Shown: positions 35,184 through 46,380, counted from the stretch's first letter. The stretch: DNA of 64,000 bases from Leucosporidium creatinivorum (GCA_001600635.1 BCKL01000015.1:124001-188000); one strand, 5' to 3'. Made by a program: numbers and translations. The notes: generated by a model from the sequence alone, not told the origin.

Positions 35184-36375
35184 CTAGACCAGTCGGATCC
35201 TCCGCTCGTTGCAGAATGTCTCGAACGCCTTGCACTCGGGCGAGCTGTAAAGCGAGAAGTCGAAAGGAGGGCCAAACGGGAGGAGGGAGATGGCTTTGAG
35301 GCTGCGAGATCCGCTGTGTCCACGTCGTAAGAAGAGCTCGGGGTTTTTCAGGACTCCCGGCGCAATGGATAGCCTCAGAAGCTGCGGCGAAGTTGATGCG
35401 AGCAGGGAGAGGGCTTCGTCAGGCGAAGTCGCTCCTTCGGGATATGCTGGTGGGGCGATATCGAGCGCCTTGATGGAAGCCCCGACATCAAGTTGAGGGA
35501 TGCTAGCCAGGGCAGCGTAGCTCGAGTCGGCGGAGATGATCTCGAGCGACGAGCCAAACGAGGAGAGAAGGGTGCTNCATCGTTCGGTCGAGNTTGGTAC
35601 ATGCCGGCTTNGATAGACTGACNGAGCNGATCGTCCTTTNTAGGCNGGNGCGCGCTGNCCNTGCNNNGNAGGCTCTGCNNGCGTTAGGCCAAGAGCGCGA
35701 ACGTTGGGGAAGAGGCCGAGAGGGTGGTCGAGGAACGGGGAGGAGAGGCCGACGATGCTGCAAGCGTGCAGACCGACGTGTTGGACGGAAGGGAAGACAT
35801 CGTTGTCGCCTCGATGATTGACTCGGAAGGTGGTGTGCTCGACGATGAGGGTTTCGAGATGGGCTGTTCGGCGGTGATGGAGCGGTCAGCGATACTCGCG
35901 GCGCAGGGACGTGCGAATACTCACCCTTGCATAGAGGCTGATCAGGCAGGCGTAGTTCATCGATCCAGCTCAGCTTCAGCTTCCTTACGTCCAAGCATCG
36001 GCTCGTAAGTTGCCCGAGCGAGCGCGCCGAGATCCGCTGCGTCGGTCCACCGCTGACGCTCAGCTCGACGATCCAGCTAGCAAGCTGCTTTCCGCTTGCT
36101 CCTTTTCCGAGAACCGATACGAGACTTTGCACCTGTCGGCTTCCTTCGACGGCGACCGAACGGACCAGCTCTCGTTGAGCTACGTCCCTCCAGCTTCGAG
36201 CGATGAGTGAGGCCGAGGTGAGGATCTGTAGGCGTTCGGTGTACAGCTGGTCGGTCGGAGTGGCCAGCTTGACAATCCGGTGTACGAGCTCGGGAGGGAG
36301 GGAAGGAGTTGGCCGAGGAGAGGCGGCGGCTGGGCTGCCTTTGACCGGCGAGGCAGCAGCTGGCGAGGTGAGCAT
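35184..36375 (-). CDS. F-box protein, type B copy 2 (interrupted by ambiguous bases)
   Basis: The first exon (36375 to about 35931) encodes MLTSPAAASPVKGSPAAA and the F-box LPPELVHRIVKLATPTDQ, YTERLQILTSASL, ARSWRDVAQRELVR. The second exon starts after CGAACAG near 35865 and continues the leucine-rich part (AHLETLIVEHTTF, FPNVRALGLT). A patch with many Ns (35577-35680) makes about 35 codons unreadable. The frame then resumes and ends ETFCNERRIRLV at TAG 35184. The layout matches type B copy 1, including the split after the PLCK/VKHR position. A small upstream coding exon like that of copy 1 was not found. Divergent partner: the F-box gene at 37062. Confidence 0.75.
35577..35680. other. Cluster of ambiguous bases
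   Basis: Roughly twenty N calls are scattered over about 100 bp inside an F-box gene. Scattered Ns rather than a solid gap suggest collapsed alleles or paralogues. Confidence 0.9.
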
Positions 36376-36559
36376 GGTCTAGAGGGAGATCTGGAGAAAA
36401 GCGCGATCAGCGGCGTCCCACTGAGCTACAGTAGCACCACAACGCGAGCTCGAAACGAGCGTCACCCAACTCACCTTAAGCAGCGTATCGAGTACACGAG
36501 AGCAGAGCTAGTCTAGCAGTAGCGGATCCTCAGCAGCTTCCGGCTCAATCTGTAGTCCT

Positions 36560-36850
36560 ACAGCCAGCTGAACGGTCGACGAAGCCTGGACGAGAAGATA
36601 TGGGGGAGGGAGAGCCGTTTCATGGTGTCTCTCCTGCGCTCACCTCGTTTTCCGGCTTCGACTCGCTTTCGGACAGCTGCTGTGCATCAGAGCAGAAGCT
36701 ACAAGGTGCGCTCACCGCTCCCGTTGTCACTGTACCATCTGCTAATCTTGCTTGCCCGTTCGACAGACAAGCTCGTGGCTCCATCTCGTCGTTCCGCTCT
36801 GCTCGGCTCGGCTGCTCTTCCTGTACCCTCTCTGGCAGCCCAGGTAAGTC
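36560..36850. repeat. Duplicated divergent promoter and 5'-leader block, copy 2
   Basis: This is the counterpart of 8424-8735: AGCTGAACGGTCGACGAAGC, GACAGCTGCTGTGCATCAGA, the leader donor AAGCTACAAG|GTGCGCTCAC and the second donor CCCAG|GTAAG are all present. It lies between divergent F-box genes exactly as in copy 1. Confidence 0.75.
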
Positions 36851-37061
36851 TCTGCATTGCTGCTAGCTGTGCTGTGCTAGACTGGCTTCGGCTTCGTTGT
36901 CGAGCTCGCCGAGCCGGCCTATCCCTTCCGCCCTCGACGCGCTCCAGTATCGGCCTACAGCTTCTCCAGACGACCGAGCTTGAAGCTGACCCTTTCTCGC
37001 ATCTCTACAGCTACCCACTACATACCCCACGCCCTCATCGACCCTCTCGCCGCCCCCAGAT

Positions 37062-38226
37062 ATGGCCATCCCCTCCCTCCCCACCGAGGTCATCGGCCTC
37101 ATCCTCGCGCAAGCCGACCAGAGGTCTCTTCTGCGCTGCGCTCGGGTGCATAAATCGTGGCTTCCCTTCTGCCAGCCTCTCATCTACCGCGCGCTCGACA
37201 TCAGCCGACGCCGCGACTTCCTCGGCGACCAGCATCGCACCCCACCATTGCTCGCAACGCTAATATCACACCCGGCGCTTGCTGCACACGTCCGAATGCT
37301 TCACTTTGACGGATGGAACCGCAACAGGTCAGCCCTCGAAGCCCCCGATGAGGTGTACTTGGCTCAGCTGCTCGGATGCTGCACCGGGCTCAGGCGCCTC
37401 GAGCTACGAGGAGCGTATCTTTGGATCGACGACCCCGTTCTCATACCAAGTGAGTTTCTATTCGCCGCTCATGGCAGCTCGCTAATCTGCTGCTCCGGTA
37501 GGGCTCGTCTCGCTCACCTTCGCCGATGGAACCAGGCTTCGCTCACGTCACAAAAACCCCGAGCTGCTCGCTCTTCCGCCGATCAACCACCTCGGCGCTG
37601 GCGCCTGGGATACGCCAAGCAGCAATCACCGACGTGGCTCAGATGCTCTGGATTTCGACGACCTCGGCCCAGCCAGCATGTCACTCTTCTCCTCCCTCAC
37701 ATACCTCGATCTCGAGAATCACGGTCCGCAAACCACCGAGCAGCTCTCCGAAACCATGCACCGTATCCTCCCGCACCTTCAGTCCCTCTCCTTCTACAAC
37801 GACGCAGGCCTCAATTGGCAGCCGCTCCTGCCGCTTTGCACGTCGCTCAAGCAGCTCTCCTGCCATATCTTCCCTCGGAACTTCGACGCCACCTACCTCC
37901 TCGATCACGGACCCCCTTCACTGGCCTTTCTACACCTCGGCGCCGACTCCCCTCCGTACAGCCCAAGCGAGCGCAGGGCGTTTCTCGAGGCCATCGCACG
38001 GTCGGTCAGAGGGCTCACAGGCTTGAGGGCGCTGCAGCTCGATTTCGAGCACCCGTCGCATTCGATTTATGAGCTCGAACCGCTGCTGGAGGTGTGCTCC
38101 AAGCGCGGGGTGGCTGTTCGGATTGGGCGCATCGGGGCCAAGAGCCTTGGAGAGCAGTGGGTGGGGCCGAGGCGCGGGGAGAAGGAAGTCAAGTGGACGA
38201 AGGTGTGGAGTCAAGTGCCGCTGTAG
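37062..38226 (+). CDS. F-box protein, type A copy 3
   Basis: Two exons (37062-37449, 37502-38226) give 370 residues. The F-box is MAIPSLPTEVIGLILAQA, then RCARVHKSWLPFCQPLIYRAL. CCTGLRRLELRGAYLWIDDP precedes the intron at the family position. The C-terminal part has leucine-rich strands (LTYLDLENHGP, LCTSLKQLSCHIF, LAFLHLGADSPP). It forms the right arm of the second head-to-head pair. Confidence 0.85.
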
Positions 38227-38554
38227 ATGCGAGGGTGGTTGGAGCGACGGCGATGGCGACCTCTGGGGAGGGAGAGAATGGGAGCAACGTTCTTGAGCTG
38301 TAGCTGGTCTGACTTGTACTGATACAGGATGAGTCGAGCTACTCGTGAGCCCGCTGGGGGTGTGAAGGTGGAATACCAGCGCGAAATGAGAGGAAGCTGA
38401 GAGCAGCTCGGCGATCATTTGCGCTCGCGCTGCCTTCGCTCGGCGGGCTCTCAGCTCTGTTCGCAAGCTCGCGCAAGGTCTGAACATATGGCAGTATCGA
38501 TTGGCGTGCCTTCCTTGTACTGATTCGTCCTTCAACCGCTCGTGCGCACCGGAA
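38227..38554. other. Convergent intergenic spacer
   Basis: This lies between the 3' ends of the F-box gene and coiled-coil copy 3. No gene seen. Confidence 0.4.
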
Positions 38555-40375
38555 TTAAGCTCCCTCCCCGCCCGAGAGACGCGACAAGAGCTCCACTGCG
38601 ATGGAAAGGAGCGCAGAGATCAGCTCGCGCTCGAGAACAGGGTCGAACAGAACTCACAGTTCTCCTTGCGCAAAGTCAAGCTCGCTTGATTGAGCTCCTT
38701 CGCCGTAGCTGCCAGACGACCAAGCACGAACTCCGATCGAGTCGGCCTGTCGGAGCAGGACGTCGATGCGCTGGGTCGAGGACTCGGACCAGGCTCTGTG
38801 TACGCGAATCGTGGATCAGCTTCTTCCTTGAGGGATCGGCTCGGCTCAAGCGCTAGGAGCAGCCAACTCACTCCGAAGCAGCTCGGCTCGAGACGCTTCA
38901 ATCTCCTTCTCGAGCTTCTGCGTGCGATCCTCGAGCGAGGTGAAGGCGCTTCGAGCACGGGATAAATCCTCTTGAGCCTTCTCGAGCTCGCGGGCTGAGT
39001 GAGTCTCAGCCGCTCGTCTGAAGAACAAGGGGAAGCCACAAGCGGTCACTGGTCAGCTCGGAGATCGTTTGGCTCGGCTCCAGCGACGACAAACGCACCG
39101 TAGTACCTCCAGAGCGTGATTCAATTGCTTAGCAGAGAGGAGGGAAGCGGCGAGGGCAGCCGTCGACAGCTTGAGCTTGCTGCACAAGCGAGCCGAGTCA
39201 GCCGTGATGAACGCCGATGGAGGACAAAGACTCACACGGCGATTCGAGTCTTTACAGGCGGCGTCTTCTCCTGATAGTAAAGCAACACGGTCCTCGAAGT
39301 CTCTTCTTCGTTCCCGGCGAGGTAGGGCGCCGCCCAGAGCTTGGCGCGAGAGGGGTCCTCCGCTTCGATACGTACGGCGAGCAGCTGAGCCGCCTCGATG
39401 GGTTCCAAGACGAGCGCCGCACGCGGAGGAGCGATGTCTCCCTCCAATCCAGCGAATCGACGTAGAAAGGCGATGGCGGCAGGCGTGTTCCCGGCGATGG
39501 GCTCAGGCTCGGCGAGAGCGGGCGAGGTGTGGGGAGCGTGCTCGGGAGTAGGAGGGTAGAGACCGGGAACGGGAGGTCCTGGGGACAGCTCCTGTTTCGC
39601 CGAGGAACGTAAGCCTGTCATTCGACTGTCAGACTGTGCAGTAGACTGACCAACGCTGGTTCGACGGCCACCCGCGAGCCGCGACGAGGAGTGAGAGGAT
39701 AGCCTCCGGGCGGCAGCGTAGCATTCTCCTCAGTTACCAATGTAGAGGTTGGAGTCGAGGGAGACATTCGAGTCTATTGGATCGCCTTGTTAGTCCGAGC
39801 CTGAAATCAGCGCACCTCGGTCGAAGCTTGAAGCGCCGGGAGCGGCTCTTTGACGAATGCGATGATCTCCTGCAGTAGATGTACCTGCTGGTTCGACTTG
39901 GCGAGCTGCAGGTGCTTCTCATTCAGCTGAGCTTTGGCCTCGGCCGCGTCCTGCTGAGCGCGCTGAGCGATTGCCAAAGCCTCCTCATCGCGGGGAGCAC
40001 TTGATGCAGCATCCTCAGCGGTCGATGATGCTCGTCTGCTGTCCTCAAGCTCTGCTTGGAGGCGCGAGACCTACAGGCCAGACCGTCAGCTCTCCTCCGC
40101 CTTGTTCACGAGTCGCTCACCTTCTTCTGCTCGTCTTTGAGCTGCTGCTCGGCCTGTTGAAGCTCGATTGAAGCTATCACATATGTATCTTGCTGCGTTG
40201 CTCCTCCGCTCGCCCTGGTCGCTTGCAGCTTCTGTTCCAGCGCCTTGATCACCGCTCGCCCGTCCTCGACCTCCCGCTTCTCCCGCCGGAGGGTGAGGTT
40301 GTCGCCTTTGTTTCGTTCGCTCTTGTCGCGAGTGTCCTTAGCATCCGCGCGGACTGTGTAAGCCGGCTTGACCAT
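38555..40375 (-). CDS. MVK coiled-coil family, copy 3 (intact)
   Basis: Function unknown. Eight exons (40375-40121, 40070-39816, 39773-39651, 39591-39236, 39179-39099, 39017-38872, 38795-38658, 38595-38555) give 464 residues, all junctions GT-AG. MVKPAYTVRADAKDTRD opens the protein, then RREKREVEDGRAVIKALEQ, a long heptad region, a Pro-rich insert (SPGPPVPGLYPPTPEH), the middle domain (AAIAFLRRFAGLEGD, EAAQLLAVRIEAE), a second coiled coil (ARELEKAQEDLSRA), and the end LELLSRLSGGEGA. The 81-nt fifth exon has exactly the same length and phase as its copy 2 counterpart. It forms the inner edge of the inverted duplication with the 15-21 kb module. Confidence 0.8.
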
Positions 40376-40639
40376 GGCGGCGAGAGTATCCAGAGAAATG
40401 AGGGAGGAGGCAAGCTGCAGCAGGCCGACTTTCGCTCTTCTCCTTGAACACAGAGAGGCGTTTTTCATCACCTCAGAGCTGGTTGAGCCTAATCAGTGAT
40501 GATTTCGACTCGTCTCGGTCTTGGCTGGAGAGTACGACAGGCTCCCGCTCGAGGAAATCCTCGAGGCATTGCCGCCCGAATTGCAGAAGTACTGAATAAC
40601 TGAAGCCACCAACACGCTAAGGACCCACGGAGCACCTAG

Positions 40640-43401
40640 CTAAGCATGGTCAACATCCCTAGCCGTCATCTCGCACCAGAAGTCGCTCTGAGCGGCGAGC
40701 TACAAGGAAGCAAGATCAGCGAGGCCGAGCGCCGAGCCGAGAAGTGGCTCACGAATCCCTCATCCTGCGTGGGTGAGGAGCGTCAGCGCGGCTCCGTAAA
40801 ACCTTCTGGAGAGATGACTTACCACCCTCCAAGGCTCGTCCTCGGTGTTGCCGCCGTACCCGCGACCAGCGCTTTTGTGGGGCGACGACGCCGAGCGAGG
40901 AACGAAGGCGATGTCAAAGTGGTACAGGAAGTTGACGAGGAGCTTAGAGACTCCCATCAAAGCGATATGCTGGGTTGTGGAAGGCGGATGATGGAGCAAA
41001 GATCAGCTAACGCTCTGCGCGAGTCGAGCACGAAGCTCGGCGATAAGCTTGGCGCCGCCTTGCGCGACGTACCTTCCCAACACAGACTCGAGCGAGCGTG
41101 CCAAAGGTAATGACGTTGGCGTGCATGACGACGCGCTCCTGAACGGTCGCATCGAGCCAGCGCGAGGGCTTGAACTCGTCGGCGTCGGGTCCGAAAGCAG
41201 CCTCAGTGCGCTGGACCACAAAGCTGTGGGGCAACAAATCAGCGAGTCGGTCGAGAACGTGGAATCGAGCTGAGCTGTACTCACGGGGACATCCCGACCT
41301 CGAATCCTTCAGGGAAGAAATGACCGGCGAGAACGGCTCCTCCTTTGGGGACGACTCGGGGAAGAGGCATGGGGACGGCGGGGTGGAGGCGAATGGTCTC
41401 GTCCACACATGCTTTAAAGTAGGGAAGCCTGATTGTCTCGGCGTAGGTAGCAGGGAAGTGCAAGTCGCCCTTCTCGACGGCGGCGGTGAGCTCTGCCATC
41501 AGCTTGGCGTAGATGTCGGGGTTCTTAACCATGTAGTAGACGAAAGCGCGCAAGATGACAGCAGCCGTGTCGGTGCCGGCGCCTGTAGAGAAGTGCCGAG
41601 GTCGGTGAGCAAACGCCGAGCTGGAGAGGCGAGCCAGAGCTCACCGAAAAAGACGGCGGCCATGCCCTCGATCTCCTCCAAGCTGTAGCGACCACCGTCC
41701 CAGTGCTTGAGATCCAGCATTTTTGCCCTGCACAAAAAAAGTTGAGGTCAACATCAGCTCTCGTCGTACAGCGAGGCAGGCTGCCGGCGCTCACATCAAG
41801 TCCTCGCGCTCAGCTCCAGCCTTCTTGCGAGCCATGCTCTTCTGGAGTGCGGCATCCGCGGTACGGCGGGTAAAATTGATGTCGCAGAGGTTGAAGTACC
41901 TACGGCAAGTGATGTCTTTGTCAGCCTCCCGACCCCAACGCCAAGCATTCGGCGATGTCCCTGCCAGCGCTTAAAACTCACTGAGCGATCTTGATGAGCG
42001 TAGGGGCGATTTGAGGGTGAATACCACCAAGCGTGATGCCATAGACAGCGCTGTGAGACGGCATTGTACAAAGCGAGGTCAGAAACGGCGACACAAGTCA
42101 GCGGAGAAGGGCCGACTTACACGTCAATCTTGTCGAGGATGTCGCTAACGGACTTATCATTCCTCTTCAGGGCATTGAAGTTCTCACCGAACTGCCGAGT
42201 GCACCGAGTCAGCATCGTCGAGCAGCAGCGAGCGGCTCAGCATCGCCGAGCAGCAGCGAACTCAGATTGGGAGCACTCACAGCAACTTCTCCGATAATGT
42301 CGAGAGTGTAGTAGCGAAGAGTTCGGCCGAGGTTCTAGACCGTCTTGCCGTTCACCGATTCGCGCCGGAGCAGGTCCTGTAGCAGCCGTAGCGTGAGCTC
42401 GGCGAAGAAGGCGACGCTCGCTGCGAGAGCTTACGATGAAGTCCTCGGCGCAGACGTTCATGTAGGGCTCTTGTTGTGCCAAGCTACCCTTCGTGAAAAG
42501 GGGTCCATCCTGTGAGCATGAGTAGATCAGCGTGTGAAGAGCGCACGTGAGGCGAATTGCGCCGAGCTGGCGCCGAGAGATGTAGCCGACTTACCGACTT
42601 GACTTGACGTTTGTGCGCTTCATGCTCGAGGATAGACATGCCCGTGTTGATGTTGGTGAACTTGAACCTGCGATGGAAGCGTGTCAGAACGGCGCCGGAC
42701 TCCGGAGCGAACTCGGCGGCGGACAATTTGTAGAAGCCGGTCTTGTTCCAGGTTCTGCATCGGTTGCGAATCAGCGAGGGGCAGAAAAAGAAAAGTTGTT
42801 ACACCTCCGACTCACTTATAGATCAGAGGGATGGCAGCGGGGTCGGCGACGGAGACCTGAGGAAGGAGCGGGTCAGCGCCGAGCACCTTTCGCTGGCGCA
42901 TTCAGCCCACGCACCTGATGCGAACTGATCCTGATCAAAGGGCTACCAGTCTTGAGGTGCCACTGCTGAAGCTCTTGCACAAAATCGAACTTGAGAGCGT
43001 GGTAAGTCTGCGAGTGCCAAAGTTGAGCGCCGACGTCAGCCTTCGACACTTCCAGCGGATCGCAGTCGCTCTGTCGAAAGTACGGAAGGCTTACCCTCCA
43101 TCCATAGAGACCACATCGGACGGTGAAAGGTCCAGGGATCCCGGCGAGCGGCGAGAAGTAGTACTGAAGAATGGGCGAGCCGAGGTAGCGAAGGCGAAGC
43201 AGGCGAGTGAGGCAGATGGAGACAGGCAGATTCGTCAGAATGTGGTAACTAGACGACCTCCACTCCGCCACAGCTCACCTGGTACACGCAGTAGGCGACG
43301 AATCCAGCGAGAAGCGAGCCGACAACGCCGAGAGTCGAGACACGGCGCTGTACCTCTGTCGGCAGCTGACTGAAGTCAAGCGAGCTGCTGCTGTGCTGCA
43401 T
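40640..43401 (-). CDS. Cytochrome P450 monooxygenase, frame interrupted by one TAG
   Basis: Seventeen exons (43401-43279, 43163-43095, 43007-42915, 42856-42816, 42754-42725, 42667-42595, 42509-42435, 42376-42281, 42191-42121, 42050-41982, 41899-41795, 41727-41645, 41582-41285, 41223-41073, 40969-40823, 40764-40753, 40699-40640) give 532 codons with all phases consistent. An N-terminal membrane segment (VVGSLLAGFVAYCVYQ) precedes SPLAGIPGPF. The I helix is GAGTDTAAVILRAF, the ExxR helix DETIRLHPAVPMP, the heme loop FGTLARVCVGK (Cys ligand) and the end QSDFWCEM. Exon 16 is 12 nt. A single TAG at 42335-42337 lies in a conserved stretch (before NLGRTLRYYTLDIIGE). Either a recent pseudogene or a base error. 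Substrate unknown. It separates the two halves of module B. Confidence 0.85.
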
Positions 43402-43865
43402 ACTCTGTCGAGGGTCTTGAGGATATGGTAGAAAGGCAAGAGGCGAAATGGGGCTCTCACCTTCTCCCGGCCGGCGCGTTGCCCTTCTCACCGTGCACGC
43501 CGCCACGCTGAACCGACTTAGCTTGAAACGCCATCGAAGCGCATGCCTCAATCATGAGACGCCGCCTGACAAGACGAGCAGGCTTCTAGAAGACCGAGGT
43601 GCAGAGGGGAGAGGCAGAGCTCAACGCCGAGCTGTTCTGGCAGTCTTTCTCCTGCTCCCTCCGGCCACCCTCGTCGCTCCCTTCTCGTCTCGTAAAATCC
43701 TTCCTTCCATGTGCCAAGCTTCGCGGGACTTCCTCCAGTGACCCCTTAATTTGGACTCGGCTCCGCTCCGTCTTCGCCGAGGAGGAGGGTCCGCCGGTTT
43801 GGACAGCGCGCTGGTGCGGTGGAAGGGAGGGAACAATTGCTTGCTCCTGCCACACATCACCAAGC
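43402..43865. other. Divergent promoter region, P450 / DUF6534 copy B
   Basis: No gene. It shares short leader words with the upstream region of DUF6534 copy A (AAGCTTCGCGGGACTTCCTC versus a similar word near 18085, opposite strand). Confidence 0.4.
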
Positions 43866-45320
43866 ATGGCTGCTCCACCTATGCCAGACTTCAGCAACAC
43901 GATTGGAGCGCTGGTGAGTCTCCCTCTGCGCAGAGTCGAACGCCGAGCTAACCGTTTCTCCCTTTCGCAGGTCGTTTGCCGTTACCAACTTTGCCAATCC
44001 CGCTGCTCTCGCCATCATCCCTTGGCAGATGAAACAGCTGCCTTCGCAATCGGTAGGTCGCTTCCATCGCCGAGCTTCGGCGACGCCTCTGCTGAACCAT
44101 CTGGCCTCACAGGGCTCGGTTGCCTTCGCGGTACAGTGCTTTTTCCTATGGCGCATTTGGAGGATTGCTTCAGGGTTTGGGGACCGGTTTTGTAAGGGCT
44201 CAGGTGGACCCCCCGCCGAGCGGTCGGCTGACTCTTTCCCGTTTCAGCTTGGGCTATGCCCTTGGTCATCTTCGTACTGTCGCTCACCGGATGGGCAACT
44301 GTAATCTGGGTTGGCCAATTTGCATTCACCCTCACGACGATGGATGAGTTGACGAAGATTTTGTGAGTCGCCGCCGCCGAGCAGCGCCGAGAGCTCTCCC
44401 CGCTGACGCCCATGCCTCCGCAGCCCAATCGGATACCTGTGGTTCGCCAGCGTCATGTAAGAGCTCCATCTTTCATTCAAGTGTCGCCGTAGATCGCTGA
44501 CTGAGCGTACTCGACACTTCGGACCCCCTCCCCTTGCCCCAATCACGGCTTCTTCCTCCGTCTCTCCTTCCTTCTGGCCTTTTACTGCCCTCCGTAGTCT
44601 CTCCGACATCCTAATCACGGTCTCTTTGACCTACTACCTCATCTTCCGCACCCCCAAATTCACCTCGACGCGCGACGCCTTCAAGCAGATCGTCTTCCGT
44701 GCCGTACAGACCAACACGCTCTCGTTGATCTTCCAGGTCCAGATCCCGCCTCTCCTTCTCACCGGCGCAGGGTCGGGCATCTGGTTCTGTCTCCCTGGCT
44801 TCCTCATCTCGCCGTGAGTTGTGATTCTCGGCGCTCGGCGCTCGTAAGCTGACTCGTTTTGCCTCAATAGCATCTACCTCTACTCCCTCATCATCTCGCT
44901 CACTCACCGCAAGGGGATGGGAGAAGGATTGGCTACCGGTTCGACTCCCATCGGCAACACCTCGGACTGGAGGCCCTCCGCTGCGAAGACGAGCGGTCGG
45001 GACCAGGTCGGCGTTCACATCTCGTGAGCTCCTCGAGCTGCTTGAGGCTTTGAGGGAGCGATAGCTGACTCTTTTGTCTCTTTTTGCGGTTGCAGGCGTA
45101 CTCAGAACGTCACCGTCGATGTTGAGAGCGCTCGTCAGCCGTGGGAGGAGGAGGTCGTCTCGCCGAGCCGCAACCCCGTCGCCATTCACTTTGATCAGCC
45201 GGTGAGTAGGCTCGCGCTTCGAGGCGCGTTGCTCTCTTTTTCTTGCGCTGACGTCTGCTGTAGCAGTCACACAACCGTCGAGGAGCCAAGGAGGAAGAGC
45301 ACGAGCTTCGAAACTTTTAG
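43866..45320 (+). pseudogene. DUF6534-type membrane protein, copy B, internally deleted
   Basis: This is a paralogue of the gene at 16170-17961, in inverted orientation. Exon pieces are 43866-43913, 43971-44052, 44113-44191, 44248-44362, 44424-44456, 44598-44813, 44871-45023, 45096-45201 and 45264-45320. From the third piece onward, exon lengths are identical to copy A apart from the last, and all splice sites are kept. The second piece fuses the start of copy A exon 2 (GTCGTTT) to the middle of its exon 4 (VTNFANPAALA). The rest of exons 2-4 is gone, and 82 nt replace 246, leaving everything downstream out of frame with the start. A shorter product could begin at the ATG in WQMKQLP. Called a pseudogene on this basis. 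Confidence 0.65.
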
Positions 45321-45399
45321 CGCTTCCCTGGTCGGAGGTTCAGCTTCATATCGCTTCATTTACCAGCGCAAGCTATCTGCTATTCAGCTATCCGGTCAT

Positions 45400-46380
45400 T
45401 CATCTCCGTTTTCCGCTTCCTGTTCAGTCATGTTCCCGGCGCGAGGCGAGCTCGGCGCTGAGAGAAGACTCGGGGCTTGACGGACGAGAGCTGAGGAGAG
45501 AAAAAAAGGACTGCGAGACAGGCTAGCACCCCTTCTTACAGACGGAAAGGGGCGAGACGCCGACCCTCTCAGCCCCAAAGCCCCCTCGACATACTCCGAG
45601 AGAGCCGCGAAACAAGCAAAGCTCCCGTGGACGAGAGTCGCTGCTGGCGAGCAGCAGCCCACGCTGAGCGCTTCGATGCCGTACCAGCGGTTCCCTAGCT
45701 TGGCAGCCGCCCCAGACCTCCATCTCATCCCTCCCGCCAGCCTACAGCCAACGAAGTGAGACGAGAGAGCGAAGGGAGCCAGCGCCGAGGTAGGCTGGGA
45801 CTCGGAGGGAGAGGCCTGCAATACTACGGCTCTAAGCACAGCTCCCATCCCAAACCTCTTTTACTGAGGACCGAGCTACTGAGCGGGCCCAAGACGAAGT
45901 GAGCTGCCAAGTATACGCTCAAGCTCGGAAGCGAGGTGCGCGAGAGCAATTAGACGGGGGTCAGGCTGGGCTGCGAAACTGTACTGGACATTACAGCTCA
46001 GCTAAAGCCTCCAGAATACAGCGGTAGACGAGCTCAGGCGCTCCCTCTCCTGCGACGAAGCTGTGAGCGAGCGCGAGCGAGACGAGAGAGGTCGGCGAAC
46101 GATCTGCTCGGTGAAGGTGCAGAGCCATGGCATGAAGGGGGCAGAGCACCAGAACCAGCTTATCCAGAGCCAGAACTAGCTACTCGACTCCCTGCAGCAG
46201 CCCCGATACCTCAGCCGAGCGAGCTGATGGCAGAGATGAGATGAGAAGGCGACCTCCTGGAGGAGCGAGATCTGTAGCAGAGCAGAGCAGCCATGCAAGC
46301 AGACAGTCTGTAGTTTGATAGTCCATTCGATGCGAGGTGTCGAAGATGTAGCTGAGTAGTAGTGAACAGTCGAAAACCAA
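45400..46380 (-). repeat. Anonymous duplicated segment, copy B
   Basis: Inverted match to 15089-16080, with the same order of shared words on the minus strand. It abuts the 3' end of DUF6534 copy B, just as copy A abuts copy A. No confident coding frame. Confidence 0.6.

Noticed and set aside
34897-35187. Possible coiled-coil remnant between F-box genes
   Set aside because: Only about 15 residues resemble the family; this could be chance in a helix-prone composition.
43249-43278. A 30-nt GT...AG intron after the first P450 exon
   Set aside because: Too short and wrong phase; the acceptor before TACTACTTCTCG gives the conserved YFSPLAGIPGPF in frame.
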